Of a stretch of DNA of 5,059 nt, positions 1 to 5,030 are shown piece after piece. Made by a program: the position numbers and the translations under genes. The stretch covers positions 1 to 5,059 of the forward strand of contig DAOUWT010000207.1 of assembly GCA_030666985.1 (NCBI GenBank), in the 5' to 3' direction. Below the pieces are notes generated by a model, which saw nothing but the letters and a program-made list of their open reading frames with translations, made no database searches and had not been told where the DNA came from. Within the stretch, counting starts at the first letter, position 1, and the number at the start of each line of letters is the position of its first letter. The DNA comes from Chloroflexota bacterium. GTDB taxonomy: Bacteria > Chloroflexota > Anaerolineae > Anaerolineales > UBA11858.

Positions 1-27
1 AGGAATTACTTCGCGCACGAGATTCTG

Positions 28-85
28 CCCCTCCCCAAAATTTGACACGCACTTCGTCACATTTGGGGGAGGCTGGGAGGGGGCT
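28..85. repeat. C-rich/G-rich inverted repeat in the hinT upstream region
   Basis: The C-rich stretch at 30-39 can pair with the G-rich stretch at 62-72 (an AAA/TTT plus CCCC/GGGG core, one bulged G), leaving a loop of about 22 bases. The G-rich side continues as runs of five, three and five G up to position 83. No T-run follows, so it is not a standard intrinsic terminator of an upstream gene. G-rich elements of this look recur between genes in some environmental bacterial genomes, as far as I recall. Positions 1-120 otherwise hold no convincing gene; a plus frame ending at 45 could be the last residues of an upstream protein, but that cannot be judged here. Confidence 0.4.
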
Positions 86-118
86 GCCTATGCGGATTTC
101 ATAAATATAGTCAATTGC

Positions 119-144
119 GACACGTGTTTCACGCAACACGTGTC
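119..144. repeat. 10-bp perfect inverted repeat inside the heptamer array
   Basis: gacacgtgtt at 119-128 is the exact reverse complement of aacacgtgtc at 135-144, with a six-base loop. Each arm also holds the self-palindrome ACACGTGT. No T-run follows, so it is not a classic terminator. It could be a hairpin in the hinT leader or an operator-like site, or simply a by-product of the repeat units. Confidence 0.6.
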
Positions 145-168
145 ACGCTTCACGTTTTACGTTTCACT
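121..168 (+). repeat. CAC-N4 heptamer array upstream of hinT
   Basis: The stretch reads as consecutive 7-base units starting with CAC (mostly CACGNNT), from 121 to 168, with a 2-base slip at 128-129 and one unit starting TAC. The final part, ttcacgttttacgtttcact at 149-168, is identical to 619-638 and to the reverse complement of 3734-3753. The array ends 12 bases before the hinT ribosome binding site, so it would lie in the 5' leader of any transcript starting upstream. Confidence 0.85.
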
Positions 169-180
169 TTTTGAGATACA

Positions 181-187
181 AGAGGAG
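181..187 (+). promoter_or_regulatory. Ribosome binding site of hinT
   Basis: AGAGGAG lies seven bases before the ATG at 195. It supports that start over the in-frame TTG at 171, which would add eight residues rich in Arg and Lys that are foreign to the family and would put the Shine-Dalgarno inside the gene. Confidence 0.8.
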
Positions 188-194
188 ATATAAG

Positions 195-539
195 ATGACT
201 GAGTGTATTTTTTGCAAGATCGTTGCCGGTGAAATACCCAGCCACACGGTGTACAGCGATGAAACAGTGACCGCTTTTCGGGACATCAACCCCGTTGCCC
301 CGACCCATATTCTCATCATCCCAAATAAACACATTGAAGCGGTCAGTGATCTCCCGGAAGAAGATGAACAACTCATGGGACATCTGTTCACCGTAGCCCA
401 GAAGTTGGCCGAGGAAGAAGGGATAGCGGAATCAGGCTATCGCTTGATCATCAACAACGGCCCAGATGCCAATCAGGTTGTTTTTCATTTGCACCTCCAT
501 TTGATTGGTGGACGAAAGATGAAGTATCCTATGGGATGA
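195..539 (+). CDS. hinT: HIT family nucleotide-binding protein (HinT-type purine nucleoside phosphoramidase)
   Basis: This 114-residue protein is a full-length member of the histidine triad family. Seen: the N-terminal signature CIFCKIVAGEIP (residues 4-15), the central stretch FRDINPVAPTHILIIP, and the histidine triad HLHLHLI at residues 98-104 (bases 486-506), followed by GGRKM and the family-typical end YPMG. The middle triad histidine (H100) corresponds to the nucleophile of characterised HinT proteins. Known of the family: cytosolic homodimers that hydrolyse AMP-lysine-type phosphoramidates and aminoacyl-adenylates. The physiological substrate in this organism is unknown. In many bacteria hinT sits just before rpsU and yqeY; here yqeY follows after a 110-base gap that holds only repeats. 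Nothing appears truncated or missing. Confidence 0.95.
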   Translation: MTECIFCKIVAGEIPSHTVYSDETVTAFRDINPVAPTHILIIPNKHIEAVSDLPEEDEQLMGHLFTVAQKLAEEEGIAESGYRLIINNGPDANQVVFHLHLHLIGGRKMKYPMG

Positions 540-541
540 GG

Positions 542-638
542 AGTGAAACGTGATGCGTGACGAGTGATGCGTGTTGCGTGATGTGTGAATCACGTCTTCA
601 CGTTTCACGTCCTCACGTTTCACGTTTTACGTTTCACT
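542..638. repeat. Two-armed heptamer array between hinT and yqeY
   Basis: Bases 543-591 read as seven consecutive GTG-N4 heptamers. Bases 591-638 read as CAC-N4 heptamers with an occasional extra T. GTG-type units are the reverse complement of CAC-type units, so the two halves face each other and can pair: agtgaaacgt at 542-551 matches acgtttcact at 629-638 exactly, and gtgaaacgtga at 543-553 matches tcacgtttcac at both 598-608 and 613-623. The array fills nearly the whole gap and touches the yqeY Shine-Dalgarno. The right end holds the 20-mer (619-638) shared with the hinT leader and, inverted, with the ybeY-dgkA gap. Confidence 0.9.
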
Positions 639-644
639 AAGGAG
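639..644 (+). promoter_or_regulatory. Ribosome binding site of yqeY
   Basis: AAGGAG ends five bases before the ATG at 650. An in-frame GTG at 644 overlaps this site, so the ATG at 650 is the likely start. The site begins directly after the last base of the repeat array. Confidence 0.8.
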
Positions 645-649
645 TGACT

Positions 650-1093
650 ATGAATTTAAAAACCCAATTACGAGAAGAATTGAAAAACGCCATGAAATCC
701 AGCGATAAGCTCCGCAAAAAAGTACTGCGGATGGCCCTGGCTGAGATAAAGAACGCCGAAATTGAGAAACGGGAAGAATTAGAGAAGCCAGAGATTTTAG
801 GTATTCTACAAAAAGAAGTCAAAGCTCGCCGTGAGACCATCGAAGGCGCTGAACAGGCCCAACGCCCAGACCTGATCAAGGAAGCAGAAGCTGAAATCGC
901 CGTCCTAGAAGAATTCCTGCCCGAAGCCATGACCGAAGCGGAACTCCGAAAGCTGGTCGAGGAGGTTGTGGCCCAGGTTGGTGCGGAGTCCATGCGTGAT
1001 ATCGGCAAAGTGATGGGAGCGTTAATTCCCAAAATCAAGGGCCGCGCGGATGGCGGCGTGGCTAACAAGCTGGTACGCGAGATGATTGAATAG
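650..1093 (+). CDS. yqeY: GatB/YqeY domain-containing protein
   Basis: This 147-residue protein matches the stand-alone YqeY family in length and along its whole sequence. Seen: an N-terminal helical part starting MNLKTQLREELKNAMK, the stretch LQKEVKARRETIEGAEQAQR, the strongly conserved AEIAVLEEFLPEAMTEAEL, and the C-terminal signature MRDIGKVMGALIPKIKGRADG followed by a closing helix. Known of the family: the fold resembles the tail domain of GatB, the amidotransferase subunit that acts on mischarged tRNA; free YqeY is suspected of a tRNA-related role, but its activity is not well established. It usually follows rpsU. No rpsU is present between hinT and yqeY here. The gene is intact and rich in charged, mostly helical sequence. 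It ends 52 bases before pgpH, with no terminator visible between them. Confidence 0.93.
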   Translation: MNLKTQLREELKNAMKSSDKLRKKVLRMALAEIKNAEIEKREELEKPEILGILQKEVKARRETIEGAEQAQRPDLIKEAEAEIAVLEEFLPEAMTEAELRKLVEEVVAQVGAESMRDIGKVMGALIPKIKGRADGGVANKLVREMIE

Positions 1094-1108
1094 TAGCCGT
1101 CCGCAAAT

Positions 1109-1143
1109 ATCCAATATCTAATATCCAATATCCAACATCCAAC
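1109..1143 (+). repeat. ATCCAAT heptamer array between yqeY and pgpH
   Basis: Five tandem 7-base units of consensus ATCYAAY run from 1109 to 1143, with at most one or two changes between units. The array stops two bases before the pgpH start codon and occupies the place where a Shine-Dalgarno would lie. Its sequence is unrelated to the CAC-N4 arrays but it has the same 7-base period. Confidence 0.9.
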
Positions 1144-1145
1144 CC

Positions 1146-3287
1146 ATGTCAAATAACAACCGTCTGAATTCTATTCGCCGCTATATTCTCCTGAGCCTCA
1201 CACTGCTCATCGCCACAGGCCTGAGCTGGTTTGCCGTCTCTTGGCCTCTTTCCAAGTCTCTTTCCACAGTTTCTGTAATAGAGGACGAAGTAGCCCCTCA
1301 AGATATCCTTGCCCCCCACGCCGTGAGCTATGTGAGCGAAGTGCTCACAGAACAAAAAAGAGAAGAAGCGGCAGAGTCGGTAGCAGAAATATATACTAAC
1401 TCCGACACTGCGGTTGCCCGCCAACAGCTAAAACAGTTGCGAGAAGCCCTGAATTTCGTCGAAACAGTCCGGCAGGATCAATACGCCACCCCGGAACAAA
1501 AATTAACAGACCTGACAACTTTAGAAGGTATTCGCCTCGCCTCAGAGACGGCCCCGGCCATTTTAGCGCTCAGCGATGTGCGCTGGCAGTCGGTGCGCCA
1601 GGAAGCCATCGTGGTTCTCGAACAAGTCATGAGACGCACCATCCGAGAGTACGAATTAGAACAAGCCCGTCAGAACGTGCCCTCCCGGGTCAGCTTGTCA
1701 CTGCCAGAAGAAGAGGTGAAAATAGTTTCCGAAATCGTAGCCGCCTTCGTCTTGCCGAACAGCTTTTACAGCGAGGAGCAAACAGAAATCGCTCGCCAGC
1801 AGGCCCGGGAAGAAGCCTCCCCTGTTACCCGCTCCATTGCTGCGGGAGAGACCATCTTGCGGCGCGGAGAAATTGTTGGAGCTATAGATATTGAAGCCCT
1901 CGAACAAGTGGGCCTAATGACATCCTACGGGGATTTGGAAACACGCGCAGGAGTGATAGCCCTTGTCTTCCTGATGGCTGTTTTGATAGTTTTGTTCTTC
2001 CGCGCCTACCCAAAACTAACGTACCAGGCTAAAAAACTAATATTATTAACGAGCCTTTATATAGTTTTTTTGGGCCTGGGACGCCTGGCCATTACCGGTC
2101 ATGTTGTAATACCTTATCTTTTCCCCGTAGCCGCCTACTCGTTGATAGTTTCAGTTTTAATCGATCGAAAAACAGCCTTATTTACCACCATTCCCCTGGC
2201 CGTCTTAATGGCCTATGGTCTACCGAACCCCCTCGATTTGACACTTTATTACGCAATTGGGGGAATCATAGGGGTACTGGCACTGAGACGACCCCAGCGC
2301 ATTGCTGCTTATATCCCAGTAGGGAGCTTTATCGCCGTCTCTGGGGCGACCATAGTGGCGGCCTACCGTGTCCTCACTCCCGGAACGGATATGCAAGGAT
2401 TACTGACATTATTGGGGGCATCTGTTTTCTACGGAGCCGCTTCGGCAGGATTGACGATCCTAATTGAATACACCTTGGCGCCCCTCTTGGGATTAACAAC
2501 CACCTTGCAATTGATGGAATTGACACGCCCCGATCACCCCCTATTGCAATACCTTTTGCGAGAAGCCCCAGGCACTTACCAACACACTCTGCAAATGTCC
2601 AACCTGGTAGAGCAAGCGGCCGAGCGCATTGGAGCCAACAGTCTCTTGGCCCGTGTGGGAGCACTTTACCATGACGTTGGGAAAGCAAAACTAGCCTCAT
2701 TCTATGTCGAAAACCAAATCCCAGGCCAGCTCAATACCCATGATGAGCTAGACCCCATTGAGAGCGCCCATTATATTATTCAACACGTCCCGGCTGGCGT
2801 GAAATTAGCCCGCGAATACAAAATACCCAAACGGATTCACGATTTTATCTTGGAACACCATGGCACATCGCTTACTAGTTACCAATATACCCAAGCCTTG
2901 AACCAAGCAGATGGTGATGAGACCAAAGTTGATATATCAGATTTTCGTTACCCCGGCCCGCGTCCCCAATCGGTAGAAACAGCTCTAGTCATGTTGGCCG
3001 ATGGCAGCGAAGCCTATGCCCGCGCCAAGCGCCCCGACAACGAAAAAGACTTGCGCTCCATGGTTAAAGAAATCGTTGACAAACAGGTTGGTTCTGGGCA
3101 ATTGGACGATACTCCCCTTACCCTAAAAGACCTGAGCACAATTATCGATTCCTTCACAGCCACCCTCAAAGGCACCTATCACTCGCGCGTCGATTACCCC
3201 GAAGTCAAGCAGAAACATTCCGCGTCAGAAGGGGCAGATACCGTTCCCGTCGCCGGTCAAGCCGTGACACCAGACAAGGACGCATGA
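1146..3287 (+). CDS. pgpH: Membrane HD-domain phosphohydrolase, PgpH/YqfF-type (probable c-di-AMP phosphodiesterase)
   Basis: This 713-residue protein has the complete PgpH layout. Seen: a membrane segment at residues about 13-34; a large polar region to about 265 that matches the extracytoplasmic 7TMR-HDED domain and ends near SIAAGETILRRGEIV; about seven hydrophobic segments between 266 and 450; then a cytoplasmic HD domain opened by PGTYQHTLQMSNLVEQAAE. Likely metal ligands are H480, H509-D510 (ALYHDVGK), H547, H571-H572 and D619 (VMLADGSEA), so the active site looks complete. Known of the family: Listeria PgpH hydrolyses c-di-AMP to pApA, and c-di-AMP controls osmolyte and potassium balance. 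The last 30 or so residues are a poorly conserved polar tail. The ATG at 1146 is the first possible start after an in-frame stop and has no Shine-Dalgarno. The 3' end overlaps ybeY by four bases. phoH, a common upstream neighbour, is absent. Confidence 0.93.
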   Translation: MSNNNRLNSIRRYILLSLTLLIATGLSWFAVSWPLSKSLSTVSVIEDEVAPQDILAPHAVSYVSEVLTEQKREEAAESVAEIYTNSDTAVARQQLKQLREALNFVETVRQDQYATPEQKLTDLTTLEGIRLASETAPAILALSDVRWQSVRQEAIVVLEQVMRRTIREYELEQARQNVPSRVSLSLPEEEVKIVSEIVAAFVLPNSFYSEEQTEIARQQAREEASPVTRSIAAGETILRRGEIVGAIDIEALEQVGLMTSYGDLETRAGVIALVFLMAVLIVLFFRAYPKLTYQAKKLILLTSLYIVFLGLGRLAITGHVVIPYLFPVAAYSLIVSVLIDRKTALFTTIPLAVLMAYGLPNPLDLTLYYAIGGIIGVLALRRPQRIAAYIPVGSFIAVSGATIVAAYRVLTPGTDMQGLLTLLGASVFYGAASAGLTILIEYTLAPLLGLTTTLQLMELTRPDHPLLQYLLREAPGTYQHTLQMSNLVEQAAERIGANSLLARVGALYHDVGKAKLASFYVENQIPGQLNTHDELDPIESAHYIIQHVPAGVKLAREYKIPKRIHDFILEHHGTSLTSYQYTQALNQADGDETKVDISDFRYPGPRPQSVETALVMLADGSEAYARAKRPDNEKDLRSMVKEIVDKQVGSGQLDDTPLTLKDLSTIIDSFTATLKGTYHSRVDYPEVKQKHSASEGADTVPVAGQAVTPDKDA

Positions 3288-3733
3288 TACATATCGAGAT
3301 TGAAGAGCAATTCCAGGAGCAGGTAGATGAAACCCTCCTCGAGCAAGCCGTTCGCATTACTTTAGCAGATGTGGGGGAGGAAGAGCCACTTGGCCTGGCG
3401 GTGCTCGTCGTGGGGGATGAGCAGATCCGGGCGATGAACCGCCAATACCGGGACGTGGACGCCCCCACCGACGTGCTCGCCTTTCCCGCGGGGGACGTCG
3501 ATCCCGGCACGGGGGAGCGTTACCTGGGGGATGTGCTGATAGCTTACCCTCGGGCGGAGAGCCAAGCCCAAGCGCGGGGGCACGCGGCGAGAGAAGAACT
3601 TCAATTGTTGGTAGTCCATGGCGTCCTGCACCTCCTGGGCCACGACCACGCCACCCCGAACGAAAAATCCCGCATGTGGGAGCGTCAATCAGAAATCCTG
3701 GCAAAATTGGATTTAGACATAGAAGCAACTTAA
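3284..3733 (+). CDS. ybeY: YbeY endoribonuclease (rRNA maturation factor)
   Basis: This 149-residue protein is a full-length YbeY. Seen: MNRQYRDVDAPTDVLAFP (residues 51-68), LGDVLIA (81-87), and the zinc motif HGVLHLLGHDH (112-122), in which H112, H116 and H122 are the expected ligands. Known of the family: a zinc-dependent single-strand endoribonuclease involved in 16S rRNA 3'-end maturation and ribosome quality control, acting in the cytoplasm. The start codon overlaps the pgpH stop (ATGA at 3284-3287) with AAGGA at 3276-3280 just upstream, which points to translational coupling. pgpH-ybeY-dgkA is a widely conserved order. Odd: the central part is much richer in GC than its own ends and its neighbours; hand counts per 60 bases from 3301 are about 52, 62, 70, 68, 68, 62 and 43 percent. 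Confidence 0.95.
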   Translation: MIHIEIEEQFQEQVDETLLEQAVRITLADVGEEEPLGLAVLVVGDEQIRAMNRQYRDVDAPTDVLAFPAGDVDPGTGERYLGDVLIAYPRAESQAQARGHAAREELQLLVVHGVLHLLGHDHATPNEKSRMWERQSEILAKLDLDIEAT

Positions 3734-3805
3734 AGTGAAACGTAAAACGTGAAAACGCGACCTCACGCATCACGTTTCACTCGTCACTCATCACTCATCA
3801 CGAAT
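3734..3805. repeat. Two-armed heptamer array between ybeY and dgkA
   Basis: It starts on the base after the ybeY stop codon. Three GTG-type heptamers (3735-3755) are followed by a short spacer and then six CAC-N4 heptamers without interruption (3764-3805). agtgaaacgt at 3734-3743 pairs exactly with acgtttcact at 3772-3781, with a 28-base loop. The left end (3734-3753) is the exact reverse complement of the 20-mer found at 149-168 and 619-638. The array ends four bases before the dgkA start codon. No T-run follows the hairpin, so a terminator role is unlikely. Confidence 0.9.
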
Positions 3806-3809
3806 CCTC

Positions 3810-4190
3810 ATGTTCTCATTTCTAAAATCACGCTGGCAGTCCATTCAATACGCCCTTCAGGGGATAAAGTATGCCTTTCGCACGCAACCCAACACCTGGG
3901 TTCATGCCAGCATCAGCATCGCCGTTCTCGCCCTGGGGATATGGCTTTCCATCACCCCGCTGGAATGGGCCGTCATACTCCTCACCATGGCCGTAGTGTG
4001 GGCCGCCGAATTTTTCAACACCGCCCTTGAAACTGCCTTAGATTTGCTCCACCCCAAACCCCACCCCCTTGTGAAAACCGCCAAAGACGTCAGCGCGGCG
4101 GCAGTCTTAATCACGGCTTTTATATCAGTCCTAATAGGATTGCTAATTCTCGGCCCGCCCTTGTGGGAGAGGGTGCTAGTAATGTTTTAA
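3810..4190 (+). CDS. dgkA: Diacylglycerol kinase / undecaprenol kinase, small integral membrane type
   Basis: This 126-residue protein has the DgkA family length and pattern. Seen: an amphipathic N-terminus (FLKSRWQSIQYALQGIKYAFRTQPN); membrane segments at about 33-50, 53-69 and 96-115; the signature E67-x-x-N70-T71-A72-x-E74 after the second segment; and A91-K92-D93 before the third. These are the conserved catalytic and metal-binding positions of the family. Known: homotrimeric membrane kinases that phosphorylate diacylglycerol (E. coli) or undecaprenol (Firmicutes). With pgpH and ybeY upstream as in Firmicutes, undecaprenol kinase is plausible, but sequence alone does not decide the substrate. 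The ATG at 3810 is the only start after the in-frame stop at 3750-3752. It has no Shine-Dalgarno because a repeat array runs almost up to it. Confidence 0.92.
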   Translation: MFSFLKSRWQSIQYALQGIKYAFRTQPNTWVHASISIAVLALGIWLSITPLEWAVILLTMAVVWAAEFFNTALETALDLLHPKPHPLVKTAKDVSAAAVLITAFISVLIGLLILGPPLWERVLVMF

Positions 4191-4231
4191 TCCGCGTACA
4201 TCTGCCCGATTCGCGTCATCCGCGTTCTATG
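4191..4231. repeat. TCCGCGT-type repeat between dgkA and the glycosylase gene
   Basis: It begins on the base after the dgkA stop. tccgcgt occurs at 4191-4197 and again at 4219-4225, with related tcgcgtca at 4211-4218 between them, so the stretch reads as imperfect units of 8-10 bases. I recall similar elements between genes of environmental bacteria, but cannot check. It is followed by a short A-run and the Shine-Dalgarno of the next gene. Confidence 0.55.
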
Positions 4232-4257
4232 AAAAAAACCACCAATTACGGAGAATA

Positions 4258-4914
4258 ATGGAAATAGAAAAAGCAAGCACATTAGACGAACTTCACGAAA
4301 CCATGAGCCATTGCACCTTATGCCGGGATGATGGCTACGAAATCTATCCCCCCGCCGTTATTTCAGGCAGCATGGGAGCCAAAATCATGACCATTGGCCA
4401 AGCCCCAGGCATCACAGAGGTAGAAGCAGGACGGCCATTCAACGCCGGAAGCGGGACGCGCCTATTCCGTTGGTTGGCCGGAGCCGGGATCGAGGAGGAT
4501 TGGTTTAGAGCCACGCAATACATGACATCCGTGACCAAGTGCTACCCCGGACGCCAACCCTCCGGGAGCGGTGACCGTGTCCCCACTCTCGCGGAGCAAA
4601 AACTCTGCCGCCCCTATTTAGACAAGGAAATTGAGCTTGTAAACCCCCAAGTTATCATCCCCATTGGCCGCCTGGCCATCAGCCTCTACTTCCCCCGCCG
4701 CCTCAAGCTGACCGAGATCATTGGAACCCAAAAACAAGTTGATGGGCGTTGGATTATCTCCCTCCCGCACTCTTCAGGGGCCAGCCGTTGGCATCAAATT
4801 GAATCCAACCGCGAGCTTATTCGCCAGGCAATTGCTCTCATAGAGAGGCATGTGAAGCGTTTAGATTTGTCTTCAGTTCATATTTCTCAACCAGTTCCGG
4901 GTACGTCTCTTTGA
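4258..4914 (+). CDS. Uracil-DNA glycosylase superfamily protein, 4Fe-4S (family 4/5-like)
   Basis: This 218-residue protein belongs to the uracil-DNA glycosylase superfamily, whose members remove uracil or deaminated bases from DNA to start base excision repair. Seen: four cysteines in the pattern of the iron-sulfur families (C19-x2-C22, C95, C117); motif GQAPGITE at 47-54 followed by GRPF and GTRLFRWLAGAGI; TSVTKCYPG around C95; ELVNPQVIIPIGRLAI at 126-141; and LPHSSGASRW at 169-178 where the second active-site motif lies. Odd: family 4 usually has GEAPG and a HPA-type second motif, so this is a divergent member and its base preference cannot be assigned. GGAG at 4250-4253 precedes the ATG by four bases. 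The last 25 or so residues overlap a minus-strand ORF and look like a non-conserved tail. Confidence 0.85.
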   Translation: MEIEKASTLDELHETMSHCTLCRDDGYEIYPPAVISGSMGAKIMTIGQAPGITEVEAGRPFNAGSGTRLFRWLAGAGIEEDWFRATQYMTSVTKCYPGRQPSGSGDRVPTLAEQKLCRPYLDKEIELVNPQVIIPIGRLAISLYFPRRLKLTEIIGTQKQVDGRWIISLPHSSGASRWHQIESNRELIRQAIALIERHVKRLDLSSVHISQPVPGTSL

Positions 4915-5014
4915 AAATATCCGCCCTTATCTCCTCGCCATCCTCTAAAAGTTCATTTAGGGTAATTCCTCGCTCCCTAAGAGCGCTGCCTATCTGATCA
5001 AGGTAACTGGTCAC
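4838..5014 (-). CDS. Small hypothetical protein, antitoxin-like in appearance
   Basis: This 58-residue ORF starts at a GTG (complement of 5012-5014) and ends at TGA inside the glycosylase gene, overlapping it by 77 bases tail to tail. An in-frame stop lies just upstream of the GTG, so no longer version exists. The protein is charged and apparently helical: LDQIGSALRERGITLNELL, then EDGEEIRADIFKETYPEL and VEKYELK. This resembles small antitoxin-like proteins I recall from Chloroflexota and cyanobacteria, but I cannot name a family with certainty. AAAGGGGA directly precedes the GTG, which is closer than ideal for a Shine-Dalgarno. No toxin gene is seen; its downstream side is the glycosylase gene, so a partner would have to lie beyond position 5059. 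It could also be a remnant or a chance ORF. Confidence 0.45.
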   Translation of the reverse strand: MTSYLDQIGSALRERGITLNELLEDGEEIRADIFKETYPELVEKYELKTNLNASHASL

Positions 5015-5030
5015 TCCCCTTTACTAGCTA

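Noticed and set aside
1..45. C-terminal end of an upstream gene in frame 1 (stop at 43-45)
   Set aside because: Fourteen codons are too few to recognise; the other two plus frames are also open here, so none can be preferred.
42..111. Possible hinT promoter: TTGACA at 42-47 and TATAGT at 106-111
   Set aside because: TTGACA has no -10 at proper spacing (G-run there), and TATAGT has no -35 at 16-18 bases upstream; the two are 58 bases apart.
121..168. Heptamer arrays as a CRISPR array
   Set aside because: Units are 7 bases and contiguous, without 25-40 base repeats or unique spacers, and no cas gene is present.
2..193. Plus frame open from the window start to the TAA at 191
   Set aside because: It runs through the G-rich element and the heptamer array, and the protein has no coherent features; openness is likely chance.
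637..1152. 171-residue minus-strand ORF across yqeY
   Set aside because: It mirrors the clear yqeY gene, its product is Ser/Arg-rich with no recognisable motif, and it crosses the ATCCAAT array.
3357..3773. 138-residue and other minus-strand ORFs over ybeY
   Set aside because: They follow from the high GC of ybeY, are Pro/Gly/Arg-rich without motifs, and the 138-residue one starts inside a repeat array.
3734..3781. Intrinsic terminator after ybeY
   Set aside because: The 10-bp stem has a 28-base loop, is AT/GC mixed and is not followed by a T-run.
3749..4030. 93-residue plus-strand ORF starting before dgkA
   Set aside because: It begins in the heptamer array and runs in another frame over dgkA, giving His/Arg/Ser-rich sequence without family features.
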